Made by a program: the position numbers and the translations under genes. The notes below the pieces were generated by a model that had not been told where the DNA came from, searched no databases, and worked only from the letters and a program-made list of their open reading frames with translations. Positions 41,801 to 49,427 of a DNA stretch of 56,903 bases are shown here, piece by piece; position 1 is the first letter of the stretch, and every line of letters begins with the position of its first letter. The stretch is from GWB1-37-8 sp964603935. GTDB taxonomy: Bacteria; Patescibacteriota; Microgenomatia; Levybacterales; UBA12049. The DNA is taken from NCBI GenBank assembly GCA_964603935.1, contig CAZRWL010000005.1:1-56903 (forward strand), read 5' to 3'.

Positions 41801-42988
41801 ATGAATTTGCGTGGTGTTGGTGGTGTTCAGGAGAGACGAAAGCTTCTCGAAAATCACCTTAAAATTAAACTTCCCAATATTGGTTCTTTTAGTATGGATG
41901 AGGATATTGCTTCTTCCAGGAATTGCGAGAATATGATCGGCGCAGTTCAGATTCCTCTAGGCATTGCGGGTCCGTTAAAAGTTCAAAGTTCCCCACTTCG
42001 TCCCGCTCAGCGGGACTTCGCGGGGCAAGCAAAAATCAAAAATTACTACATTCCTCTGGCAACAACGGAGGGAGCTTTGGTTGCTTCGGTTAATCGGGGA
42101 TGCAAGGCAATAACACAAAGCGGGGGTGCAAACATTGTCAGCAATAAAATAGGCATTACAAGGGCGCCGGTTTTTACGGTTGAAAATGCTTTTGCAGGAG
42201 AAGAAACAATAAATTGGGTTAGAAATAATTTTGGTGCAATAAAAAAGTCTACGGAGTCAACATCTTCCCATTTAGAACTTTTGGATATTAAGTCCTGGAT
42301 GGCAGGACGCAATATTTTTTTGCGTTTTAGATTTGATTCGCAAGACGCGATGGGCATGAATATGACAACAATTGCCTGCGCTCTTGCGGCCGATCTTATT
42401 GAGAAAAAAACCAAAGCAAAATTAGTATCAATTTCGGGAAATATGTGCGTTGATAAGAAGCCAAATATGCTGAATTTTATTGAAGGACGCGGAATACAAG
42501 TCTGGGCAGATTGCGTTTTGACAAAAGAAATAGTAGAAAAAACATTAAAAACAACTTTTGAGAAATTCCTGGATGTAGTTACGAGAAAAGTTTATTTAGG
42601 ATCTATACTAAGCGGCAGTATTGGCGCTAATTCACACGCTGCAAATGTTTTGACCGCAATTTTCACAGCAACCGGACAGGATATCGCGCACATCGCAGAA
42701 GTTTCAAGCGTAGTAACAACGGCAGAAATTGTCAGGGATGGTCTTTATGTTTCGGTTTTCTTGCCTGATTTGGTTGTGGGTACGGTTGGCGGAGGAACTG
42801 GTTTGGAAACACAGAAAGAAGCATTAAGTATAATAGGAGTAATCGGTGGAGATAATGGGAAGAATTCTCAAAAATTAGCGGAAATTATCGGAGGAGCAGT
42901 TCTGGCCGGAGAAATATCTCTTATAGCGTCGCTCAGTATAAATTCACTTGCTTGTTCGCATCAAAAACTCGGAAGGGGAGAAAAATGA
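41801..42988 (+). CDS. mvaA: Hydroxymethylglutaryl-CoA reductase (NADPH, class I type)
   Basis: 395 aa. ENMIGAVQIPLG, PLATTEGALVASV (catalytic Glu), RFDSQDAMGMNM, DKKPN (catalytic Lys), GTVGGGTGLETQ, and a C-terminal LACSHQKL with the catalytic His. Reduces HMG-CoA to mevalonate. Residues about 62-80 (QSSPLRPAQRDFAGQAKIK) are an insertion just before YIPLATTEG, encoded by the palindromic element 41991-42034. The symbol is used for the function; class I similarity is archaeal-like. Stop overlaps the next start (ATGA). Confidence 0.94.
   Translation: MNLRGVGGVQERRKLLENHLKIKLPNIGSFSMDEDIASSRNCENMIGAVQIPLGIAGPLKVQSSPLRPAQRDFAGQAKIKNYYIPLATTEGALVASVNRGCKAITQSGGANIVSNKIGITRAPVFTVENAFAGEETINWVRNNFGAIKKSTESTSSHLELLDIKSWMAGRNIFLRFRFDSQDAMGMNMTTIACALAADLIEKKTKAKLVSISGNMCVDKKPNMLNFIEGRGIQVWADCVLTKEIVEKTLKTTFEKFLDVVTRKVYLGSILSGSIGANSHAANVLTAIFTATGQDIAHIAEVSSVVTTAEIVRDGLYVSVFLPDLVVGTVGGGTGLETQKEALSIIGVIGGDNGKNSQKLAEIIGGAVLAGEISLIASLSINSLACSHQKLGRGEK
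41991..42034 (+). repeat. 44-bp palindromic element inside mvaA
   Basis: One mismatch to 32976-33019 in map. Here the same DNA is read one frame over, giving PLRPAQRDFAGQAK instead of PTSSRSAGLRGASK. Confidence 0.9.
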
Positions 42989-44031
42989 ATATGACAACTG
43001 GAATTGTCGGATACGGATTGTATGTTCCAAGATACAGAATTGGGACTGCGGAAATTGCGAAAATGTGGCAAAAAGATACAATGGAGATTCTGGCCGGATT
43101 AAAAGTGAAACAAAAATCAGTGCCGGGAATTGATGAAGACACAGTTACTATTTCTATTGAAGCGGGAAAAAGAGCAATCTCTATGGCAGGCATTAGTCCT
43201 GAGGATTTAAAGGCTGTTTACGTAGGTTCGGAAAGTCATCCTTATGCAGTTAATCCAACATCTACAACTGTTGCGGAGTATTTGGGAGTTGGGAATGACT
43301 ATTTTGCCTCCGATTTGGAATTTGCCTGCAAAGCAGGAACTGCGGGAATGCAGGTTCTTGCAGGGCTTTTATCTGCAGGAGAAATTAATTATGGATTAGT
43401 TATCGGGGCAGATGCTGCGCAGGGAAAACCTCATGACGCTCTTGAATATACTGCGGCAAGCGCAGGAGCAGCATATATTTTGGGCAGGAAGAAAACAGAT
43501 ATTCTTGCAAACATTCTTTGCATGTCTTCTTTTTCTTCGGATACTCCTGATTTCTGGAGACGCGAAGGGCAAAAGTACCCCTCGCATTTTGGCAGATTTA
43601 CAGGGGAACCTGCATATTTTACTCATGTAGTCGCGGAGGGGAAAAAACTTCTTTCCCAAAGCAAACTTACTCCAAAAGATTTTGATTATTGCGTTTTTCA
43701 TATGCCCAATGGCAAATTTCCCAGAGTGGCTGCAAAGAAGCTTGGATTTACGCCGGAACAGCTCGTTCCGTCTTTAACAGTTGACAGCATTGGCAACCCA
43801 TATTCAGCATCTTCTTTAGTGGGTTTAGCCGCAGTTTTGGATATTGCCAAACCAAATCAAAAAATATTTTTTGTTTCCTATGGATCGGGAGCGGGTTCTG
43901 ATGGTTTTGTTTTTGAAACAACAAAAAATCTCTTGGTAAAAAGAAAAAATGGCTCATCGTTTGTTAAGGAAACAGAAAATACAGTACAAATTTCTTATCA
44001 GCAATATTTAAAACAAACACACAGTATTTAA
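42985..44031 (+). CDS. Hydroxymethylglutaryl-CoA synthase, archaeal-type
   Basis: 348 aa from ATG 42985. GIVGYGLYVPRYRI, the catalytic Cys in FACKAGTAGMQ, His in DYCVFHMPNGKFP, and NPYSASSLVGLAAVLD. Condenses acetyl-CoA with acetoacetyl-CoA. The sequence and order HMGS-thiolase-DUF35 match the archaeal channelling complex rather than bacterial MvaS loci. A GGGGAG ribosome site lies just upstream within mvaA. Confidence 0.92.
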   Translation: MNMTTGIVGYGLYVPRYRIGTAEIAKMWQKDTMEILAGLKVKQKSVPGIDEDTVTISIEAGKRAISMAGISPEDLKAVYVGSESHPYAVNPTSTTVAEYLGVGNDYFASDLEFACKAGTAGMQVLAGLLSAGEINYGLVIGADAAQGKPHDALEYTAASAGAAYILGRKKTDILANILCMSSFSSDTPDFWRREGQKYPSHFGRFTGEPAYFTHVVAEGKKLLSQSKLTPKDFDYCVFHMPNGKFPRVAAKKLGFTPEQLVPSLTVDSIGNPYSASSLVGLAAVLDIAKPNQKIFFVSYGSGAGSDGFVFETTKNLLVKRKNGSSFVKETENTVQISYQQYLKQTHSI

Positions 44032-44038
44032 ATTATGA

Positions 44039-44078
44039 CCTTTCGACAATGCTCAAGGTCATACTGAGTTTATCGAAT
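44039..44078. repeat. Palindromic element between HMGS and thiolase genes
   Basis: TTTCGACAA-TGCTCA...TGAG-TTTATCGAA, an imperfect palindrome about 38 bp long, ending just before the thiolase ATG. The CTCA/TGAG core recalls the element in uppS. Confidence 0.65.
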
Positions 44079-44080
44079 GT

Positions 44081-45232
44081 ATGAAAATTCACGTTTTAGG
44101 CGGAGAAACTACAAAATTTGGAGAGTTATGGGATATTTCCCCAAGAACTCTTGCGAAAGAGGCAATGGACGGGGCGTTAAAACAATCAGGCATAAGATCA
44201 GCGCAGATAGATGCTCTGTTTGTGGGCAATATGCTGTCTGGAATATTGGGCAATCAGACAAATACAGCGTCTCTTTTTGCGGAAGAATTAGGACAGCAAA
44301 TTCCTGCGTTCAGACTTGAAGGGGCGTGCGCGTCAGGCGGTTTGGCAATGCATAATGCGATTAACAGTCTTAAAGCCGGAGTTTATAAAACAGTGATGGT
44401 CTTGGGTGTTGAAAAAATGACAGACCACAATTCGGATGATGTTACAACAGCGCTTATGTCTGCAGGTTCGGATGAGGAGAGAATGGCTGGGGTTACTTTT
44501 CCCGGGCTTTACGCTCTTATCGCGCGAGCGTATATGCAGGAATATAAAGTTACGGAAGAAACGCTGGCATCGGTTTCTGTCAAGAATCATTTTCATGGAA
44601 GTTTTAATCCGAAAGCGCAATTTAAGTCTATAATTACAATTGGGGACGTGATGAGAAGCGGCAAAATCGCAGATCCCCTAAAGCTTCTGGATTGTTCGCC
44701 AATTTCCGATGGAGCTGCAGCTGTTGTTATAACTTCCGACCAAAGTCTTGCAAAGAGAATCGCAAAACCGGTTTTTATTACGGCAAGCGAGATCGCAACT
44801 GACACGCTGAGCCTGTACGATAGGAAATCTTTTACAACCCTTAGCTCTGTTGTTACCGCATCCAAAAAAGCTTACAAAAATGCAGGCATAAATTCTCAGG
44901 ACATTGATCTTGCGGAAATTCATGACTGTTTTTCCATAGCGGAAGCAATTGCAGTAGAAGATTTGGGTTTCTCCAAAAAAGGACAGGGAGCAAAAGATAT
45001 TTCAGAGAATAAATACACCCTTGGAAAAGGAAAGATTATTGCCAATCCTTCGGGAGGGCTGAAGGCTTACGGGCATCCTGTCGGAGCAACAGGAATTAAA
45101 CAGATTGTCGAAATTGCAGAACAGTTGCGGGGAGAAGCGGGAAAAAAACAAGTTAAGGGTGCAAAAATTGGATTGACGCACAATGTTGGCGGTACGGGAA
45201 CTGTTGCAGTCGTGCATATCTTAGAAAGATAA
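44081..45232 (+). CDS. Acetyl-CoA C-acetyltransferase, archaeal-type thiolase
   Basis: 383 aa. Catalytic Cys in EGACASGGLAMHNAI, His in GGLKAYGHPVGATGIKQ, and GLTHNVGGTGTVAVV. Makes acetoacetyl-CoA for HMG-CoA synthase. The SCP2-thiolase-like sequence next to HMGS and DUF35 is the archaeal arrangement in which the three proteins form one complex. Confidence 0.92.
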   Translation: MKIHVLGGETTKFGELWDISPRTLAKEAMDGALKQSGIRSAQIDALFVGNMLSGILGNQTNTASLFAEELGQQIPAFRLEGACASGGLAMHNAINSLKAGVYKTVMVLGVEKMTDHNSDDVTTALMSAGSDEERMAGVTFPGLYALIARAYMQEYKVTEETLASVSVKNHFHGSFNPKAQFKSIITIGDVMRSGKIADPLKLLDCSPISDGAAAVVITSDQSLAKRIAKPVFITASEIATDTLSLYDRKSFTTLSSVVTASKKAYKNAGINSQDIDLAEIHDCFSIAEAIAVEDLGFSKKGQGAKDISENKYTLGKGKIIANPSGGLKAYGHPVGATGIKQIVEIAEQLRGEAGKKQVKGAKIGLTHNVGGTGTVAVVHILER

Positions 45233-45250
45233 TTTATGAGAGTGTCCAAT

Positions 45251-45314
45251 TGTCATGCTGAATTCATTTCAGCATCTCATTGGGACTAGATTCTGAAACA
45301 AGTTCAGAATGACA
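45251..45314. repeat. Composite palindromic element, reversed orientation
   Basis: ATGCTGAA (45255-45262)/TTCAGCAT (45268-45275), then ATTCTGAA (45290-45297)/TTCAGAAT (45303-45310), bounded by TGTCA and TGACA. It is the reverse complement of the units at 24300 and 33843, without a nested insert. Confidence 0.85.
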
Positions 45315-45334
45315 ATGATGCGGAGAGATAATTT

Positions 45335-45640
45335 ATGAAGATAACACCGGTCAAATTATGGAGGAGGCAGAAAAAAGTTTCTTCCCAAATCGGGAAAAAA
45401 GGCAAAATCATTGCCTGGACAATGATTAGAATTCCTGCAAAAGAATTTGTCAGCCAGGCGCCGTATCCTGTGGCAATTGTTTCTTTGGAGTCAAGGGAAA
45501 AAATGATTTTACAGCTGGTTGATTGGGCAATGGAAGACTTGAAAATCGGACAAGAAGTGGTTACGGTCTTACGCCGTCTCTATGCAGAAGACGGAGGGGA
45601 TGGTATAATCCACTATGTAATTAAGTGCAAACCTCTATGA
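45335..45640 (+). CDS. DUF35 OB-fold protein lacking its zinc ribbon
   Basis: 101 aa. WRR near the N-terminus, then the OB fold with KGKIIAWTMIRIPAKEF, APYPVAIVSLE, QLVDWAMEDLKIGQEV and IIHYVIKCKP. In archaea DUF35 holds thiolase and HMG-CoA synthase together and passes acetoacetyl-CoA. The rubredoxin-like zinc ribbon (two CxxC) that normally sits between the N-terminal helix and the OB fold is missing. Overlaps the next kinase gene slightly. Confidence 0.78.
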   Translation: MKITPVKLWRRQKKVSSQIGKKGKIIAWTMIRIPAKEFVSQAPYPVAIVSLESREKMILQLVDWAMEDLKIGQEVVTVLRRLYAEDGGDGIIHYVIKCKPL

Positions 45641-46710
45641 AGAAGATCAAAGTTTCTGCTCCCGGGAAATTACATTTATTAGGAGAACACGTTGTGGTTT
45701 ATGGCAAGCCTGCTGTGATTACTGCTGTCGGCAAACGTTGTTTTGTAGAAATTACTCCACGAAAAGACAAGAAAATAGAGATTGTTTCAAATAATCTTAA
45801 AACAAGTAAAATAGTTTCTGAAAAAGAAATTATCGCAAAAACTCAAGACGCTCAAATAAAATGGGAAACTTATATCAAAACCAATGACGTAGCTCTTTTG
45901 AAATCCATAACTTCCGATCCTTTAGATTTTCCAATTATTGTTATCGGTGAGACTTTAAAATATCTGAAAAAATCATTCTCAGCAGGATTTAAATTAGCAA
46001 TAACATCGGATATTCCGATTGGTTCGGGAATGGGATCATCCGCAGCAGTTGCTGTGTCAGTTGCGGGAGCTGTTTATTTTTTATTTAATAAAAATTTAAA
46101 TAAAGCAATAATTAATGAGATTGCGTATTCTGCCGAACAAAAAAGGCATGGGCTTCCGTCAGGCGGAGATAATTCCGCATCTTGTTTCGGAGGATTAGTT
46201 TGGTACAGGAAAGAAGCAGCAGAGCTTAAAATAATTCAGCCGATTTCATTTTCATTGTCGAAAAAACTTGCCGGCAATTTTAGTGTAATTCAGACAGGCA
46301 CGCCAAACGAAACAACAGGGGAGATGGTCGGGATGGTAAGAGCTTTATATCAAAAAGATACGGTTAATATAGATCGTATTTTTGTCAGTCAGGAAACATT
46401 AACGCGAGAACTTTTGCCTGCGATAAAAAATGAAAATGAAAAAGAATTAATCAGAATTATTAAAGAGGGAGAAAGGAATTTGGAGATGCTCGGAGTCGTT
46501 TCAGATTTTACAAAATCAATTATTGGGGAAATTGAAAAACTTGGCGGAGCAGCAAAAATCTGCGGAGGTGGTGGAGTTAAAAAAGGCACAGGAGTACTTT
46601 TAATTTACCACAAAAATAAATCTCAAGTTAAAGCAATCGCCGACTCCTATAAATTACCTTTTTTGCAAGTATCTTTGGGAGTTGAGGGGTTAAGGGAGGA
46701 AGATGAATAG
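45637..46710 (+). CDS. Mevalonate kinase
   Basis: 357 aa from ATG 45637. GHMP kinase: VSAPGKLHLLGEHVVVYGKP, ATP loop IPIGSGMGSSAAVAVS, and HGLPSGGDNSASCFGG, the mevalonate-kinase version of the catalytic Asp motif. C-terminal GGAAKICGGGGVKKGTG is motif 3. Phosphorylates mevalonate. Overlaps the following kinase gene by 8 nt. Confidence 0.85.
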   Translation: MKKIKVSAPGKLHLLGEHVVVYGKPAVITAVGKRCFVEITPRKDKKIEIVSNNLKTSKIVSEKEIIAKTQDAQIKWETYIKTNDVALLKSITSDPLDFPIIVIGETLKYLKKSFSAGFKLAITSDIPIGSGMGSSAAVAVSVAGAVYFLFNKNLNKAIINEIAYSAEQKRHGLPSGGDNSASCFGGLVWYRKEAAELKIIQPISFSLSKKLAGNFSVIQTGTPNETTGEMVGMVRALYQKDTVNIDRIFVSQETLTRELLPAIKNENEKELIRIIKEGERNLEMLGVVSDFTKSIIGEIEKLGGAAKICGGGGVKKGTGVLLIYHKNKSQVKAIADSYKLPFLQVSLGVEGLREEDE

Positions 46711-47692
46711 AATTACTGTTTCGGCGCCGGGGAAATTAATGCTTTTGGGAGAACATGCTGTTGTTTATAATCATCCGTGCTTGGTAACGGCAGTTGATCA
46801 AAGAATGCGGGCAACTGTTGAGATTTTGGATGTTCCGGAATTTCAGTTGGAAGCAACAGATGTAAAAGTTACGGGTTATAAAAAACCATTAAGCGAATTA
46901 GGAAAAGGTGATGTACCGAAGGGGGCAAAGTTTGTAGAGGTAGCAGTAGCAAATTTATTAGGTAGATCCCGAAACAAGTTCGGGATGACAGGAAAAAAAG
47001 GATTAAAAATAACAACCACATCCGAATTTTCTTCTCAATTCGGATTTGGTTCTTCGTCCGCGTCAACTGTTTGTACGATAAAAGCAGTTTCGGAAATTCT
47101 GGGTTTAAATCTTAGCAATAAGGAAATTTTTGATTTGTCATACAAAACAGTTTTGGATATTCAGAGAAAAGGATCCGGATTTGATGTGGCAGCTGCGGTT
47201 TATGGAGGAATTCTGTATTTTGTAACAGGAGGAAAGGTAATCGAACCTTTGGACATTGAATCTTTGCCGTTAATTGTCGGGTACAGTGGAGTAAAAGCGG
47301 ATACGGTAACTTTAATCAATAAGGTCAAAGAATCCTTTGTTAATAGGCAAGATAGATTGAGTGAAATTTATAACGCTATTGAGGTTTTGGTAAATAATGC
47401 AAAAGACGCGCTTTTAAAAATAGATTGGAAAACTTTTGGAAAACTCATGAACCAAAACCAAGAGCTTTTATCGGAGCTTGGAGTGAGCATTGAAAAACTT
47501 GATAATATGATTGATAGCGCATTGACAGCTGGCGCTTATGGAGCAAAATTATCAGGAGCAGGCGGAGGAGACTGTATGATCTCTGTTTCTTCGGAAGAAA
47601 AAAAAGAAGCAGTTAAAAAAGGAATTATTAAAGCAGGCGGAGAAATTATTAGCGTTGCAGCAAACGCAGAAGGAGTAAGAATTGAAAAATAA
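46703..47692 (+). CDS. Second GHMP kinase, probably phosphomevalonate kinase
   Basis: 329 aa. VSAPGKLMLLGEHAVVYNHP, the ATP loop FGFGSSSASTVCTIKA and KGSGFDVAAAVYGG; the last is closer to phosphomevalonate kinases than to mevalonate kinase, and the gene lies between mevalonate kinase and the decarboxylase. A small insertion, residues about 87-99 (GRSRNKFGMTGKK), is encoded by a palindrome (46966-46990). Mevalonate-3-kinase or a duplicate mevalonate kinase are alternatives. Confidence 0.7.
   Translation: MNRITVSAPGKLMLLGEHAVVYNHPCLVTAVDQRMRATVEILDVPEFQLEATDVKVTGYKKPLSELGKGDVPKGAKFVEVAVANLLGRSRNKFGMTGKKGLKITTTSEFSSQFGFGSSSASTVCTIKAVSEILGLNLSNKEIFDLSYKTVLDIQRKGSGFDVAAAVYGGILYFVTGGKVIEPLDIESLPLIVGYSGVKADTVTLINKVKESFVNRQDRLSEIYNAIEVLVNNAKDALLKIDWKTFGKLMNQNQELLSELGVSIEKLDNMIDSALTAGAYGAKLSGAGGGDCMISVSSEEKKEAVKKGIIKAGGEIISVAANAEGVRIEK
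46966..46990 (+). repeat. Palindromic element inside the second kinase gene
   Basis: ATCCCGAA-ACAAG-TTCGGGAT followed by GACA, an 8-bp perfect stem. It is the first hairpin of the composite elements at 24300, 33843 and 45251. Confidence 0.85.
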
Positions 47693-47696
47693 TTTA

Positions 47697-48674
47697 ATGA
47701 AGGCAACCGCAATAGCTCCGTCCAACATTGCCTTTATAAAATATTGGGGAAGAAAAGATGAGGTTTTAAGACTTCCTGAAAATGGAAGTATTTCCATGAA
47801 TTTATCAAATCTCCTTACGACAACTACTGTTGAATTTAATTCATCTTTTAAGGAAGACGAAATTATCATTAATGGTCAAAAAGAAGAAAATGCGGGAAGC
47901 AGGGCAATAAAACATTTGGACAGAATTAGAAGCTTAGCGAAAATAAATTTAAAAGCAAAAGTCGTTACAAGAAATAATTTTCCAACAGGAACAGGACTTT
48001 CTTCTTCCGCGTCAGGTTTTGCTGCGCTAACTGTTGCCGCGTCCGCAGCAGCAGGTTTAAATCTATCTAAAAAAGAATTATCGATTTTAGCCAGACAAGG
48101 GTCGGGTTCCGCATGTCGCTCTATTCCTGATGGGTTTGTGGAATGGTTGGATGGGGACACAAACGAAACGTCTTATGGCGTATCTTTATATCCTGAAAAT
48201 TATTGGGATATTGCCGATGTAGTTGCAGTGGTTAGTAAAAACAAAAAAGAAGTTTCCACAACAGAAGGGCAAAAGCTGGCTGGTTCCAGCCCGTTTTTTC
48301 CTACCCGTCTCTCAAAAATAAAAGAGAAAATAAATTTAATCAAAAAATATTTACAAGAAAAAGATTTTAAAAACTTCGGAGAATTAATCGAAGCAGAAGC
48401 CCTAGAGCTGCACGCAATTATGCTGACTTCAACCCCATCTTTAATCTATCTTTTGCCTGGAAGTTTGAAGATTATGCATTTAACAAAAAAATGGCGGGCA
48501 GAAGGATTGCAAGTTTATTTTACTGTAAATACAGGTCAGGACATTCATTTAATTTGTGAAAAAAAAGATGTTAAAGTATTGGTTAAAAAACTTAAGGAGA
48601 TTGAAGATGTGCAAAAAACAATTATTAATTATTGCAGCAAAGGCGCTTATTTAACAGGAGATCATTTATTCTAA
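47697..48674 (+). CDS. mvaD: Diphosphomevalonate decarboxylase
   Basis: 325 aa from ATG 47697. APSNIAFIKYWGRKD, the loop TGTGLSSSASGFAALTVAA, GSGSACRSIPDGFVEW with the catalytic residues, and VYFTVNTGQDIHLI. ATP-dependent decarboxylation to isopentenyl diphosphate. Overlap with the previous gene is avoided by rejecting a TTG five codons earlier. Its stop is 1 nt from the convergent uppS stop. Confidence 0.92.
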   Translation: MKATAIAPSNIAFIKYWGRKDEVLRLPENGSISMNLSNLLTTTTVEFNSSFKEDEIIINGQKEENAGSRAIKHLDRIRSLAKINLKAKVVTRNNFPTGTGLSSSASGFAALTVAASAAAGLNLSKKELSILARQGSGSACRSIPDGFVEWLDGDTNETSYGVSLYPENYWDIADVVAVVSKNKKEVSTTEGQKLAGSSPFFPTRLSKIKEKINLIKKYLQEKDFKNFGELIEAEALELHAIMLTSTPSLIYLLPGSLKIMHLTKKWRAEGLQVYFTVNTGQDIHLICEKKDVKVLVKKLKEIEDVQKTIINYCSKGAYLTGDHLF

Positions 48675-48675
48675 A

Positions 48676-49392
48676 TTACTTTCCAAATCTTCTTTGTCTT
48701 CTCGAATATTCTGAAACAGCGTTTTCAATATCTTTATCGTTTAAGTCCGGAAAATGTTTTTCTAGGAAAACATATTCCGCGTAAGCAGCCTGCCAGATCA
48801 TCAGCCCCGATGTTCTTTGTTCTCCTGAAGTTCTGATTATCAAATCCGGATTGGGATAAGGTTGGTCGTGAGTATCCAAAAATTCATTGAAATTTTCTTC
48901 GGTTATGTTTTTCGCTTGCCTGTCCTGAGCTTGCCGAATGGATCGCTTTTCGCTTTTCGCTATCGCTCTTATAATTTCATCGCGTCCGCCATAATCAATT
49001 GCGATATTTAAAATATAATTTTTGAAATTTTTTGTTTTCTCTTCAGAATCTTGAATTCTTTCTAAAAGTTTTTTGGAGATTCTATCGCGTCTTCCCAAGT
49101 GAATTATTCTGATTTTTTCCCTCATCGCTTCCTTAAGATTTTTTTCGATAAATGTTTCGTACATTTTCATCAGATATGAAATTTCTTCTTTGGAACGGTT
49201 CCAATTTTCCGTAGAAAATGCCCACATTGTCATGGTATGGACGTCCATCGAGCGGATTTTTCTGCCGATTTTTATTGCTACATCAAATCCCCTTCTGTGT
49301 CCTTCAAGGCTTGGGAGATGATGTTCTTTTGCCCATCTCCTATTCCCATCAGGAATGACGGCGATGTGGCTTGGGATGTGCGGATAAGCCAT
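48676..49392 (-). CDS. uppS: Undecaprenyl diphosphate synthase
   Basis: 238 aa cis-prenyltransferase. HIAVIPDGNRRWA (catalytic Asp), GHRRGFD, WAFSTENWNR, LNIAIDYGGRDEII, and PDLIIRTSGEQRTSGLMIWQAAYAEYVF are all conserved. Makes the C55 lipid carrier from IPP supplied by the neighbouring operon. Residues about 147-161 (SEKRSIRQAQDRQAK) are an insertion encoded by a repeat-like sequence at 48914-48945. Predicted leaderless. Confidence 0.94.
   Translation of the reverse strand: MAYPHIPSHIAVIPDGNRRWAKEHHLPSLEGHRRGFDVAIKIGRKIRSMDVHTMTMWAFSTENWNRSKEEISYLMKMYETFIEKNLKEAMREKIRIIHLGRRDRISKKLLERIQDSEEKTKNFKNYILNIAIDYGGRDEIIRAIAKSEKRSIRQAQDRQAKNITEENFNEFLDTHDQPYPNPDLIIRTSGEQRTSGLMIWQAAYAEYVFLEKHFPDLNDKDIENAVSEYSRRQRRFGK
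48914..48945. repeat. Repeat-like insert inside uppS
   Basis: Contains GCTTGCCTGTCCTGAGCTTG followed by CCGAATG. It encodes SIRQAQDRQA in uppS. The CTTG/CTGAGC words recall the hairpin cores elsewhere, but there is no strong palindrome. Confidence 0.55.
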
Positions 49393-49427
49393 TTGTATAT
49401 TATAACATTAGGTGTTATAATACCCAA
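49393..49427. promoter_or_regulatory. Fully overlapping divergent promoters
   Basis: In a 35-bp gap, the plus strand has TTGTAT (49393-49398), 17 nt, TATAAT (49416-49421), 6 nt to ATG 49428; the minus strand has TTGGGT (49422-49427), 17 nt, TATAAT (49399-49404), 6 nt to the uppS ATG. Each -35 occupies the space between the other promoter's -10 and start codon. Confidence 0.75.
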
